From Lactobacillus paragasseri (GTDB lineage Bacteria > Bacillota > Bacilli > Lactobacillales > Lactobacillaceae), in the NCBI RefSeq assembly GCF_003584685.1, contig NZ_AP018549.1, positions 930,001 through 994,000 on the forward strand: DNA of 64,000 nt, in the 5' to 3' direction. The stretch's first letter is position 1; every line of letters begins with the position of its first letter. Position numbers and translations under genes: made by a program. Positions 1 to 7,078 of the stretch are shown piece by piece. Below the pieces are notes generated by a model. It saw nothing but the letters and a program-made list of their open reading frames with translations. It was not told where the DNA came from and did not search any database.

Positions 1-1
1 G

Positions 2-145
2 ATAAAGCTAGATGTGTTTACTGACAACTTCGTAGCCAAAGCATTGTATGAAAAATATGGTTTTAAAGTAGTAAAAACTGTGGTTGAAAAGTGGTCTGAT
101 GAGTATCCAATAGAGTTTGCGCAGGATACTATGGAGATGAAGTAA
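2..145 (+). CDS. GNAT-type acetyltransferase, C-terminal fragment (cut by window start)
   Basis: The open frame enters from the left edge and ends with TAA. The 47 visible residues contain TDNFVAKALYEKYGFKVV, the usual last helix and strand of a GNAT N-acetyltransferase (asparagine, then ALYEKYGF). This part of the fold closes over the acetyl-CoA site. The substrate cannot be told because the N-terminal part lies outside the window. The MazG-like gene starts 6 bases downstream, so the two are probably co-transcribed. Confidence 0.75.
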   Translation: MKLDVFTDNFVAKALYEKYGFKVVKTVVEKWSDEYPIEFAQDTMEMK

Positions 146-151
146 ATTAAA

Positions 152-454
152 ATGATTATTGATACTAAACAATTACAAAAAGCCGTTATCGAAAATAAGA
201 AAAAACATAATTTTAATACTACTGACGTTAAGTTTGAACTTCTTTTATTATATGGTGAAGTAAATGAACTGTTTCAAGCTTGGTTAAAAGAAGACCAAGA
301 AAATATCAATGAAGAGCTGGCTGATGTAGCAATATTTTTACTAGGAATATCCGAAATGCTTGGTAGTGATCTTGGTGAAGATATTGTTAAGAAAATGAAA
401 ATTAATGCAAAACGAAAATATGTGCACGGAAAGAAGATAATTAGTGATGACTAA
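152..454 (+). CDS. MazG-like nucleotide pyrophosphohydrolase
   Basis: A 100-residue all-alpha protein of the MazG-like size class. The expected acidic motif is visible: GEVNE at residues 35-39 and EELADV at 54-59, giving the paired helices that bind Mg2+ in the MazG/dUTPase superfamily. The family hydrolyses (d)NTPs to the monophosphate and pyrophosphate and is thought to clean up non-canonical nucleotides; the substrate here is not known. The gene overlaps the start of the next gene by 8 bases, which suggests translational coupling. Identification rests on the motif and length only. Confidence 0.75.
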   Translation: MIIDTKQLQKAVIENKKKHNFNTTDVKFELLLLYGEVNELFQAWLKEDQENINEELADVAIFLLGISEMLGSDLGEDIVKKMKINAKRKYVHGKKIISDD

Positions 455-806
455 AGTAGAACTTACTCGTTTTAGAATTAAAAAAGGGAAAGAAGCTAAA
501 GCGCAAGAATGGATGGACTTTCTAAATGAACATCACGCTGATACTGTCGCAACAATGGCTGGTGAAAAGATGTACGTGGAGAGCGTCTTTAAAGAGAAAA
601 ATCCAGATGGATATACCTATTTTTACTGGTATTCAGTTCAAGGAGAAGGCGGAAATGCCGTTGAAGAATCAAAAAGTTACATTGATAAGAAACATATTGA
701 GTATTGGGATGAATGTATCGATATGGAGTATAAGCCAGTTGATATGAAATTGGAAGAAAATTTGATTGCGCCGGCTGTTGAGAAGGTAATTGAAAAGGAT
801 GCGTAA
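447..806 (+). CDS. Conserved hypothetical protein, DUF6176-like
   Basis: A 119-residue soluble protein. The frame is open from GTG at 444, but the ATG at 447 is the likelier start. It has no signal peptide or membrane segment. It starts with a beta-strand (KVELTRFRI) and holds a conserved-looking FKEKNPDGYTYFYWYSVQG segment followed by an acidic helical tail. I associate this pattern with the DUF6176 family (small ferredoxin-like alpha/beta fold) from memory; function is unknown. The overlap with the MazG-like gene suggests one transcript. Confidence 0.6.
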   Translation: MTKVELTRFRIKKGKEAKAQEWMDFLNEHHADTVATMAGEKMYVESVFKEKNPDGYTYFYWYSVQGEGGNAVEESKSYIDKKHIEYWDECIDMEYKPVDMKLEENLIAPAVEKVIEKDA

Positions 807-812
807 TGCTAA

Positions 813-1022
813 ATGAAAGCATGGAAAATTAGTGGAAGTATTGTATTACTTTTGTATGCAGTTACTAGTGTATTTATTTGTATTAGAAAAGTTGACGGAG
901 CAGGTGTAGTACAGACGCCAGAAATGAGAAATATTACTTTAATTATCTGGGGAGTATTTGGATTAATCATTTTAATCAGTTATCTAATTTGGCTGGCAAT
1001 TTTAAAGCATAGTAAAAAGTAA
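813..1022 (+). CDS. Small two-pass membrane protein of unknown function
   Basis: A 69-residue protein with two hydrophobic helices, at about residues 6-24 and 41-64, joined by a short polar loop (IRKVDGAGVVQTPEMRN), and a basic tail ending in KHSKK. The start ATG lies 6 bases after the preceding stop codon, so it probably belongs to the same transcript. I do not recognise a family. The basic C-terminus suggests that both ends are cytoplasmic. Confidence 0.5.
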   Translation: MKAWKISGSIVLLLYAVTSVFICIRKVDGAGVVQTPEMRNITLIIWGVFGLIILISYLIWLAILKHSKK

Positions 1023-1023
1023 T

Positions 1024-1234
1024 ATGTCAAACTATAGAAAATAAGATTAGTCGAAATGCTTATATGGAAGCTTTAAAACAAGCACAAATTGAGGATAATT
1101 ATGAGTCATTTATTGAATTAGTGGCTGATTATGAGCAAGATGAATTAGATAAGCGAATAGATCTATTAACTAGGATTGAAAAAGAAAATTCGCACAAAGT
1201 CAAACTAGATTGGATAAGTTTGACAAGTAATTAG
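1024..1234 (+). pseudogene. Remnant of a Fic-like protein (C-terminal part, frameshifted)
   Basis: An ATG at 1024 reads six codons to a stop. In the other frame, from about 1040, an open stretch of about 64 codons runs to TAG at 1232-1234. It includes SRNAYMEALKQAQIED and FIELVADYEQDELDKRIDLL. The pattern (AY-EAL-QAQ, then F-EF-ADY) resembles the C-terminal tail of Fic-domain AMP-transferases. No HPFxxGNGR catalytic motif is present, so at most a broken tail remains. It could instead be a small independent gene starting at ATG 1064. The Fic link is from memory of the family. Confidence 0.4.
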
Positions 1235-1241
1235 TAAGACT

Positions 1242-1276
1242 AAAGCAGATTCTTGTATGAACCTGCTTTTTTATTT
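1242..1276 (+). terminator. Rho-independent terminator
   Basis: AAAGCAG (1242-1248) pairs with CTGCTTT (1263-1269), followed by a T-rich run. It would end the transcript of the MazG-like/DUF6176 genes and the Fic-like remnant. Confidence 0.7.
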
Positions 1277-1283
1277 ATTGCAA

Positions 1284-1335
1284 AGTATAAAATGAGTATA
1301 AAATCACTTGTTTAAGTATAAAAAAAGTATAAAAT
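1284..1335 (+). repeat. Short direct repeats AGTATAAAAT
   Basis: Three exact copies of AGTATAAAAT start at 1284, 1295 and 1326, and one variant (AGTATAAAAA) starts at 1315. They form two pairs whose members are 11 bases apart, one helical turn. They sit in the gene-poor stretch just upstream of a decayed ATPase fragment. They may be regulator sites or chance AT-rich repeats; nothing else identifies them. Confidence 0.4.
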
Positions 1336-1504
1336 CTGCATTTAAATCTAAGTGATGCAAAGTATCAAACTTCATTAGTTTACGGAGTTAGAAGAAGTGG
1401 AAAGACGGTTTTTCTGTTAAATGTTCAAAGAAATTAATGAAAAAGAGAAAAATCATTATTTTATTCGGTTAAACTTGGGTCGAGAAAATCATTTAATTTA
1501 AATA
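1333..1504 (+). pseudogene. Fragment of a P-loop ATPase (frameshifted)
   Basis: From 1333 one frame encodes DAKYQTSLVYGVRRSGKTVFLL within a 28-residue run, including the Walker A motif GVRRSGKT. It stops at TAA just after 1430. The +1 frame continues with KEINEKEKNHYFIRLNLGR, so a single-base frameshift splits the remnant. The layout resembles the N-terminus of AAA-type ATPases of the 'ATP-binding protein/DUF4143' kind, where a beta-strand and GxRRxGKT open the protein. The rest of the gene (Walker B, sensor, C-domain) is missing. It is surely non-functional. Confidence 0.55.
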
Positions 1505-1564
1505 GCATTAATAAGCTAAGAAAAATTTTTCTTCATGTTGATTTAAACATTAGTTAAATAAGTC

Positions 1565-1600
1565 ATAAGCAGAGATTGTAAAAGATCTCTGCTTATTTTT
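1565..1600 (+). terminator. Strong stem-loop terminator
   Basis: A perfect 12-bp inverted repeat: ATAAGCAGAGAT (1565-1576) against ATCTCTGCTTAT (1584-1595), with a 7-base loop and a following T run. It separates the decayed region from the acetyltransferase genes. Between it and 1690 I see only AT-rich sequence that should hold a promoter. Confidence 0.75.
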
Positions 1601-1690
1601 GTAGTTAAAAATTTTATAAGTAATCTATTGAAATATTAATTATATTTAAGTAATATTTAATTTAACTAAAAAACAAAAGATGAAAATGGG

Positions 1691-2233
1691 GTGGGACGAT
1701 TGCATAATTATCCGTTTGTTTTACATAAATTTGTAACTGGTAAACATGATGTTGAGTTAGTTTTACCTGAAACTTGGCAAGCAAAAGATTTATTTGATCA
1801 GCTTCAGAAAAATCTTTTCGAATTCTCTAAATGGTTAGTTTGGGCTAACAAAATTGATTCTGTTCAAAAAGAAGTAGATTCAATTAAGCAATTTCAACAG
1901 AAAATGGTCGATGGTACAGCATTTAATTTGGTGATTTTAGTTGATGAAATTCCAGCTGGCATGATTGACTTACATTACTTAAATTCAGAGTCAGGCGAAG
2001 TTGGATATTGGCTGTCGAATGATTTTCAACATTTAGGAATTATGACTGAATCCGTCGAATTTCTTAAAAAGTATGCATTTGAACAATTAGGACTCAAATA
2101 TTTAATTTTAAGAACTCATCCTCAGAATTTTGCAAGTCAGAATGTAGCTAAGCGAAGTGGATTTGAGTATCAAGGAATTGATGATAATGGGCATAAAAAA
2201 TTTGTCTTAAGAAATAATGTTGGTAGGCGATAA
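1691..2233 (+). CDS. GNAT N-acetyltransferase, RimL/RimJ-like
   Basis: A 180-residue GNAT protein of the ribosomal-protein-serine acetyltransferase type. It has a central strand LVILVDEIPAGMIDLHYL, then GEVGYWLSNDFQHLGIMTESV (acetyl-CoA loop region), and the closing NFASQNVAKRSGFEYQG, typical of RimL-like proteins where Asn and the A-K-GF segment cap the site. The frame opens with GTG at 1691. TTG at 1700, preceded by GGGGTGGG, is an equally plausible start. It is followed after 2 bases by another acetyltransferase gene. The real acceptor is unknown. Confidence 0.75.
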   Translation: MGRLHNYPFVLHKFVTGKHDVELVLPETWQAKDLFDQLQKNLFEFSKWLVWANKIDSVQKEVDSIKQFQQKMVDGTAFNLVILVDEIPAGMIDLHYLNSESGEVGYWLSNDFQHLGIMTESVEFLKKYAFEQLGLKYLILRTHPQNFASQNVAKRSGFEYQGIDDNGHKKFVLRNNVGRR

Positions 2234-2235
2234 TT

Positions 2236-2718
2236 ATGGAATTAAGAAAGGTAACTAATCAAAATCTTTGGGATGTTGTAAATCTTAAAGTTAAATCAGA
2301 TCAAAAAGAATATGTTGCAGATAATGCGACTAGTTTGCTAGAAGCATATGCAACTCAAAATGAAGGTAAAAAGGTTGAAACCTTTGCTATCTATGAAAAA
2401 GATAATTTAGTTGGCTTTGCAATGATTAACTTTAATGTATACCACTGGGAAGGTGCACCAAAAGTTGCTCGTAATAATTATTGCTTGTGGCGTTTTATGA
2501 TTGATCAAAAATATCAAGATCAGGGATTAGGGGTAGATGCGTTAGCTGTGCTTATTAAATATATAAAAACAATGCCTTTAGGAAATGGAAATAAATTGTA
2601 TCTTTCTTACGTCCCTTCAAATTTCGCTGCTGAACAGCTATACAAAGCTGCTGGTTTTGTGCCTAATGGTGAAAAAATTGAAGAAGAAATTGTTTTAGTT
2701 TTAGATTTGGAGAAATAA
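2236..2718 (+). CDS. GNAT N-acetyltransferase, spermidine acetyltransferase-like
   Basis: A 160-residue GNAT protein. LWRFMIDQKYQDQGLGVDAL holds the acetyl-CoA pyrophosphate-binding Q-x-x-G-x-G/A motif, and NFAAEQLYKAAGFVPNGE is the C-terminal closing segment. The sequence style (YCLWRFMID, then YLSYVP) resembles spermine/spermidine acetyltransferases of the BltD/PaiA type, but the substrate cannot be assigned. It begins 2 bases after the preceding gene and ends 4 bases before the next, so three genes form a compact operon. Confidence 0.75.
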   Translation: MELRKVTNQNLWDVVNLKVKSDQKEYVADNATSLLEAYATQNEGKKVETFAIYEKDNLVGFAMINFNVYHWEGAPKVARNNYCLWRFMIDQKYQDQGLGVDALAVLIKYIKTMPLGNGNKLYLSYVPSNFAAEQLYKAAGFVPNGEKIEEEIVLVLDLEK

Positions 2719-2722
2719 ATTT

Positions 2723-2989
2723 ATGAAAAGCTTATTTAAATTAATGATTAAAGGAGTGGGAATATGGTTTATCCTATTAATGCTCTATTTTGTGATTAAT
2801 TTATTCATCAATTTTAATGTTCTTCAAATCTCTAATCTTTTCGGCGTACGATTAATAATTGACGTATCAAAAGGAAGAGCAGTAACGATGAGCGGTATTG
2901 CACCTAATTTTTATATTAGTTTATTACTTTTTACTCTTTTTTATGGAGGAATAGCGTTTTGGATAAACAAGAGAAGAAGCAAAATATGA
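2723..2989 (+). CDS. Small two-pass membrane protein of unknown function
   Basis: An 88-residue protein with hydrophobic helices at about residues 10-33 and 61-80 and an extracytoplasmic-looking loop between them. The C-terminus is basic (NKRRSKI). It follows the acetyltransferase by 4 bases. Its last 31 bases overlap the start of a decayed Nudix gene whose ribosome binding site (GGAGGA at 2945-2950) lies inside this frame. No family recognised. Confidence 0.5.
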   Translation: MKSLFKLMIKGVGIWFILLMLYFVINLFINFNVLQISNLFGVRLIIDVSKGRAVTMSGIAPNFYISLLLFTLFYGGIAFWINKRRSKI

Positions 2990-3150
2990 AGCAAGATCGA
3001 CTTATTGATTGGGCAAAGCGACTTCAAAGTTTGGCGCAAGCTGGCTTAACGTATGGAAAAGATAATTTTGACTTAGAGTGATATCAAGAAATTCGTGATA
3101 TTTCGGCTGAAATGATGGCAGAAATAGTTAAAGAGGTTATAGATTTTTAA
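2959..3150 (+). pseudogene. Nudix hydrolase, N-terminal domain only, with internal stop
   Basis: From TTG 2959 (GGAGGA 8 bases upstream) or ATG 2986 the frame encodes LIDWAKRLQSLAQAGLTYGK, then an in-frame TGA at 3079-3081, then YQEIRDISAEMMAEIVKEV and TAA at 3148. This matches the helical N-terminal domain that precedes the catalytic domain in one Nudix subfamily (Nudix_N, PF12535: WAKRLQAIAQTGL..., EIREIAAEMMA). The Nudix box domain that should follow is absent. The gene is therefore both interrupted and truncated. Confidence 0.65.
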
Positions 3151-3322
3151 TCCATTCATCTAAATCGTCTAAAGAACCAATTTTTTTAATATTACCGTTT
3201 TCTACTTCTTTCTTTCCCTGTAATGCTTCGGGTGTATTTAAAAAGCTAGTCGACTTTCCAACAATTGTTTTAACTTTAGTTGAATCATAAAGATTTATAT
3301 AGCATTTAATATCTTTTTTCAT
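3137..3322 (-). CDS. Hypothetical small protein
   Basis: A 61-residue open frame opposite the end of the broken Nudix gene, overlapping it by 14 bases. It opens with MKKDIKCYINLYDSTKVKTIVGK, is mixed polar, and ends with SLDDLDEWIKNL. It has no membrane segment and no motif I recognise. No clear Shine-Dalgarno sequence is visible before the ATG at 3322. It may be a real small gene or a by-product of the surrounding decay. Confidence 0.35.
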   Translation of the reverse strand: MKKDIKCYINLYDSTKVKTIVGKSTSFLNTPEALQGKKEVENGNIKKIGSLDDLDEWIKNL

Positions 3323-3351
3323 AATTAATTACCATTTTCTATAAAACTTTT

Positions 3352-3380
3352 TTGCTATTGTATCTTATTTTCAGTATTAA
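3352..3380 (+). promoter_or_regulatory. Candidate promoter of the kinase-Nudix operon
   Basis: TTGCTA (3352-3357) and TATTAA (3375-3380) are separated by 17 bases and lie 20 bases before the ATG at 3400. Confidence 0.5.
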
Positions 3381-3399
3381 GAGAAAGTGAATAAAAATA

Positions 3400-3900
3400 A
3401 TGACATCAAAACTAATTATAATTCGAGGAAACTCTGGCAGTGGCAAAACTACACTGTCTAAAGAAATTCACCATCGATTGCCACGCAATACATTATTGAT
3501 CCCGCAAGATACAGTTAGAAGAGAAATGCTGAATGTTAAAGACGGAGAAAAGACTTTAGCTTTGCCGTTATTAGAAAACTTGCTTGAATATGGTTATCAT
3601 CACTGTTCTTATTCTATTTTAGAAGGTATCTTGAATGCAAAATGGTATGCTGACTTATTTGAAAAATCTCAGCAGCTTTTCGGCAATCAAATTTATGCCT
3701 ATTATTTTGATATTCCATTTGAAGAGACAATAAAACGACATAAAGCTCGTCATGAATATTCTTTTGGTGAAGAAAAAATGCGCTCTTGGTGGAATGAAAA
3801 AGATTATATTGGTTTTATTCCCGAATATGCCTTTACTAGTCAGATGCATTTAGATGATGAAATCTCAATTATAATGAATGATATTCAAGTAGAGGAATAG
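3400..3900 (+). CDS. P-loop kinase (zeta-toxin/AAA-type small-molecule kinase)
   Basis: A 166-residue protein with a Walker A motif GNSGSGKTTL at residues 10-19 and a kinase-like layout: TLLIPQDTVRREML (Asp after the second strand) and YAYYFDIPFEETIKRHKARH, the Arg-rich lid of nucleoside/shikimate-type kinases. The ending resembles small kinases annotated as uridine kinase-like or chloramphenicol phosphotransferase-like. The substrate is not known. Nudix and phosphorylase genes follow with gaps of 2 and 15 bases, which suggests a role in nucleotide salvage or repair. Confidence 0.7.
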   Translation: MTSKLIIIRGNSGSGKTTLSKEIHHRLPRNTLLIPQDTVRREMLNVKDGEKTLALPLLENLLEYGYHHCSYSILEGILNAKWYADLFEKSQQLFGNQIYAYYFDIPFEETIKRHKARHEYSFGEEKMRSWWNEKDYIGFIPEYAFTSQMHLDDEISIIMNDIQVEE

Positions 3901-3902
3901 CA

Positions 3903-4367
3903 ATGACTCAAGACTACATTAAAACTTTACGTCAAAAAGTTGGTCATGAACCAATTATTCTAAATTTTGCAGGCGGAATTTTGGCTAATGATCAGAATGA
4001 AATCTTACTTCAAAAAAGATCTGATTTTAATGCATGGGGTTTGCCTGGTGGTGCTTTAGAATTTGGAGAATCAGCACAAGAAGCATGTGTTCGAGAGTTC
4101 TTAGAAGAAACTGGCTTAAAAGTAAAAGTTAAGTCACTATTGGGTGTTTCAACTAATTTTATTCAGCACTATCCTAATCAAGATGTGGCACAGGCGGTGA
4201 CTATTGAATTTATTGTGGAACTAGTAGAAGAAATGTCAAAAGAAATCAGCTCTGAAACACTTGACTTGAAGTATTTTTCTAAAGACAAATTACCGAAGAT
4301 TTTTAACAAGCAACATCGACTTTTTATTGATCATTACTTTAATGAAGACTATCCATTTATTGATTAA
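3903..4367 (+). CDS. Nudix hydrolase
   Basis: A 154-residue protein with a complete Nudix box at residues 50-72: G50, E56, then R64-E65-F-L-E68-E69-T-G71-L. It binds Mg2+ through the REFLEETG helix and hydrolyses a nucleoside diphosphate linked to another moiety. The N-terminal strand NFAGGILANDQNEILLQKR is typical of MutT-like folds. The substrate is not predictable. It lies between a small kinase and a nucleoside phosphorylase in the same operon, as expected for a nucleotide housekeeping role. Confidence 0.9.
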   Translation: MTQDYIKTLRQKVGHEPIILNFAGGILANDQNEILLQKRSDFNAWGLPGGALEFGESAQEACVREFLEETGLKVKVKSLLGVSTNFIQHYPNQDVAQAVTIEFIVELVEEMSKEISSETLDLKYFSKDKLPKIFNKQHRLFIDHYFNEDYPFID

Positions 4368-4382
4368 GGGAGAGGGTATTGC

Positions 4383-5147
4383 ATGAATAAACAACCATTT
4401 ATTTTAGACTTTGATAAAAATCCTCACGCGGTTTTTGAACCTAATCATGATCAAGAACCGTTTTATTTTCATCCAAGATTGCTTTATGCGTTTGTGCCAG
4501 AAAAAGAAATCAATGCATTTTTAGATCAACACCTGCACCGCACTTTAGGCGAATTTGAATCATGCTCTTTTAACCCAAAAATCTATGAAGTTCAAATTGA
4601 CAATGAATTTTTCACTTTGTGTCAAGCACCCTTGGGAGCACCAGCAGCTACTCAATTACTTGAGTGGTTAATTGCTTATGGTGTAGAAAAAGTGTTAACT
4701 GTTGGCACCGCTGGGGCTTTAGTAGATTTACCTGAAAATACAATGCTTCTTCCGACACGTGCTATTCGGGATGAGGGAACGTCTTTTCACTACATGCAAC
4801 CTGGACAATTTGTTGAATTAGATTCCTCATTTTTAAAGGAAGTAGAAAAAGCTTTAACTGAATTAAATGTGGACTATGATGAGATAACAACTTGGACAAC
4901 TGATGGATTCTTTAGAGAAACGCCTAAAAAGGTGGCCCAATTTCGCCAATTAGGCGCATCAACCGTAGAAATGGAGTGTGCAGCTTTAGCTGCTTGTGCC
5001 CAGTTTAGAAAGATTGATTTTGCTCAGCTTTTGTTTACGGCAGATACATTAGCTGATATGGATAACTATGATGAGCGTGATTGGGGCGGTGAATCGCACA
5101 GAACTGGCTTAAGCATTGGTGCCCAAATTTTAACAAGGATCAAATAG
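4383..5147 (+). CDS. Nucleoside phosphorylase (uridine/purine nucleoside phosphorylase family)
   Basis: A 254-residue member of the PNP/UDP phosphorylase superfamily. The phosphate-binding glycine motif is VGTAGAL (about 107-113). The ribose-binding EMECAALAA lies at 196-204, with the Glu-Met-Glu triplet characteristic of the family, and Asp221 follows in FTADTL. Family members split nucleosides with phosphate into base and (deoxy)ribose-1-phosphate in the cytoplasm. Whether it prefers uridine or purines cannot be read from the sequence. GGGAGAGG precedes the ATG; the ASCH gene begins 2 bases after its stop. Confidence 0.85.
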   Translation: MNKQPFILDFDKNPHAVFEPNHDQEPFYFHPRLLYAFVPEKEINAFLDQHLHRTLGEFESCSFNPKIYEVQIDNEFFTLCQAPLGAPAATQLLEWLIAYGVEKVLTVGTAGALVDLPENTMLLPTRAIRDEGTSFHYMQPGQFVELDSSFLKEVEKALTELNVDYDEITTWTTDGFFRETPKKVAQFRQLGASTVEMECAALAACAQFRKIDFAQLLFTADTLADMDNYDERDWGGESHRTGLSIGAQILTRIK

Positions 5148-5149
5148 AT

Positions 5150-5599
5150 ATGGATGAGAATATACAAACATTTTGGCATCAGTTTTGTAAAAAGCATAAT
5201 TTAAATGAAAATACACCTGTTGAAGCATGGGCCTTTGGTGCAAATCAAAAATATGCTAATGAGTTAGCTTCTTTGGTTGATAAAGAAATTAAGACAGCTA
5301 CTACGTCAGCTTATGAATTGTATGGTAAAGATGAGAAATTACCTAAAGTAGGTGAGTGGAGCATTATTTTAGATGGTAATGCTAAACCAGTCTGCGTAAT
5401 AAAAGATGTATGCGTTGAGATCATTCCATATAATTTAATTTCTCAAGAACATGCTTATCATGAAGGAGAAGGTGATTGTAGCTATGCTTATTGGCGCACG
5501 GTTCATGATGAATTTTTTACGCGGAAATATAAAGAGCGTGGAAAAATTTTTTATTCTCAAGCACCGATGGTCTGTGAAGTTTTTGAAAAAGTAAAATAA
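5150..5599 (+). CDS. ASCH domain protein
   Basis: A 149-residue protein with the ASCH (PUA-like) pattern: GEWSIILDGNAKPVCVI about residues 67-83, then EHAYHEGEGDCSYAYWRTVH about 104-123. Both segments are characteristic of the YqfB/ASCH superfamily, which binds modified nucleosides or RNA and in some members hydrolyses N4-acetylcytidine. It closes the kinase-Nudix-phosphorylase operon, which fits nucleoside metabolism. The exact activity is unknown. Confidence 0.8.
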   Translation: MDENIQTFWHQFCKKHNLNENTPVEAWAFGANQKYANELASLVDKEIKTATTSAYELYGKDEKLPKVGEWSIILDGNAKPVCVIKDVCVEIIPYNLISQEHAYHEGEGDCSYAYWRTVHDEFFTRKYKERGKIFYSQAPMVCEVFEKVK

Positions 5600-5709
5600 G
5601 CGACAAAAATTAGCGCTTGTATAAAAATAGCTAGAAATAGTAGGTACATGGTAAAATTAATTCCATATGCTAAATTTAAGAACGTATTTTAGTAAGGAGT
5701 TAACTAAAC

Positions 5710-6105
5710 ATGAAAAAGACAGGAGTAATGAACTCAAATATTTCTAGAGTGATTGCAGATATGGGACATATGGATTGGTTAGGTGTGGGGGATGCAGGAA
5801 CTCCTGTGCCAGCTGGGACTGAAAAGATTGATTTATCTGTTAGACCAGGATTGCCATCATTTATTGATGTTTTAAAGGAAGTTCTCACAGAATTAGAAGT
5901 TCAAAAAATGTATATTGCTGAAGAAATTAAAACTGAAAATCCTAAGCAATTAGAAGCAATTAAAAAGACTCTTCCTAACGTTGAGATTAAATTTATTTCT
6001 CATTCAGAATTAAAGAAAGATTTAAAGTCCTCAAAGGCATTTATTAGAACTGGAGAGGAAACTCCATATTCTAATGTGATTTTAGAAAGTGGCGTAACTT
6101 TTTAA
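5710..6105 (+). CDS. rbsD: D-ribose pyranase
   Basis: A 131-residue RbsD. It converts beta-D-ribopyranose to the furanose form so that ribokinase can use it. The N-terminal [20 protein letters not shown] carries the catalytic His20, followed by the sugar-binding loop [10 protein letters not shown]. The C-terminal [18 protein letters not shown] is the conserved RbsD ending. AAGGAGT lies 9 bases before the ATG. The transporter gene follows after 26 bases. RbsK and RbsR are not in the window. Confidence 0.95.
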   Translation: MKKTGVMNSNISRVIADMGHMDWLGVGDAGTPVPAGTEKIDLSVRPGLPSFIDVLKEVLTELEVQKMYIAEEIKTENPKQLEAIKKTLPNVEIKFISHSELKKDLKSSKAFIRTGEETPYSNVILESGVTF

Positions 6106-6131
6106 TTAATTAGAAATGGAGGAATTAGTCT

Positions 6132-7022
6132 ATGCAAGGAATTGCACTTTTAGTTGGATTAGGACCATTGATAGGATGGGGCTTATTTCCAACAATAGCT
6201 TCAAAGATTGGTGGTAAACCGGTAAATCAAATTATTGGAGCAACTTTTGGAACTTTTATTTTTGCAGTAATTTATAATTTGATGCAAGGAATTGCACTCC
6301 CTACAGGTTCAGCCTTGATTTGGTCAATTATTTCAGGAATTGGTTGGGCTAGTGCGCAAATACTTACTTTCCATTCCTTTACTTTAATTGGTTCATCAGG
6401 TACGATGCCGATCACGACGGCTTTTCAGTTGCTAGGAACTTCTTTATGGGGTGTGTTTGCACTAGGAGATTGGCCAAATACAAGTGATAAGTTAGTTGGT
6501 TTCCTTGCCTTAGCCTTAATTGTTTTGGGAGCTTGGATGACAACTTGGACTGAAAAGAAGACTGATGAAAACAGTGCCAAGCTGAGAAAAGCAGTCATCG
6601 TTTTATTAATTGGTGAAATTGGTTACTGGGCTTATTCAGCTGCCCCACAAGCTGCAAAAATTGACGGCTCAAAGGCATTCTTACCACAAGCTATTGGAAT
6701 GTGCTTAGTGGCAATTTTCTATGCAATTTATCTAAAGGTTAAGGATCCAAAGCAAACGATTGCATTAGCTCAGGGAATTTCTTATAAGCAAATTATTTCT
6801 GGTTTCTTCTTTGCTTTTGCTGCTTTGACATACTTGATTTCAGCACAACCAGATATGAACGGCTTGGCAACAGGATTTATTTTGTCGCAAACTTCAGTAG
6901 TTTTGGCAACATTAACTGGTATTTGGTTCTTACATGAAAGTAAGACAAAGAAAGAAATGATAGTTACTCTAGTTGGATTAGCTATTATTATTGGCGCTGC
7001 AACAATGACAGTGATTGTTTAA
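6132..7022 (+). CDS. rbsU: Ribose uptake permease (GRP/DMT family)
   Basis: A 296-residue integral membrane protein with about ten hydrophobic helices in two similar halves, as in the glucose/ribose porter (GRP) family. It starts with LLVGLGPLIGWGLFPTIASKIGG, typical of GlcU/RbsU proteins (conserved GWGLFP and K-GG). It imports ribose, probably with protons. GGAGG precedes its start. Its position right after rbsD supports ribose rather than glucose as substrate. Confidence 0.9.
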   Translation: MQGIALLVGLGPLIGWGLFPTIASKIGGKPVNQIIGATFGTFIFAVIYNLMQGIALPTGSALIWSIISGIGWASAQILTFHSFTLIGSSGTMPITTAFQLLGTSLWGVFALGDWPNTSDKLVGFLALALIVLGAWMTTWTEKKTDENSAKLRKAVIVLLIGEIGYWAYSAAPQAAKIDGSKAFLPQAIGMCLVAIFYAIYLKVKDPKQTIALAQGISYKQIISGFFFAFAALTYLISAQPDMNGLATGFILSQTSVVLATLTGIWFLHESKTKKEMIVTLVGLAIIIGAATMTVIV

Positions 7023-7032
7023 TTTAATATGA

Positions 7033-7072
7033 AAAAACTACAGCTCTTTATATGATGAGCTGTAGTTTTTTT
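7033..7072. terminator. Bidirectional terminator
   Basis: AAAAACTACAGCTC (7033-7046) pairs with GAGCTGTAGTTTTT (7057-7070). T and A runs on the two sides let it serve both rbsU (plus) and the convergent aac(3)-like gene (minus). Confidence 0.85.
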
Positions 7073-7078
7073 GTGGAG

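Noticed and set aside
526-747. 73-codon plus-strand frame inside the DUF6176-like gene
   Set aside because: It overlaps the better-supported gene throughout and lacks a ribosome binding site.
1284-1335. Repeats considered as a CRISPR array or plasmid iterons
   Set aside because: Units are only 10 bases with no spacers of constant size, and no cas or rep genes are near. No CRISPR array was seen anywhere in the window.
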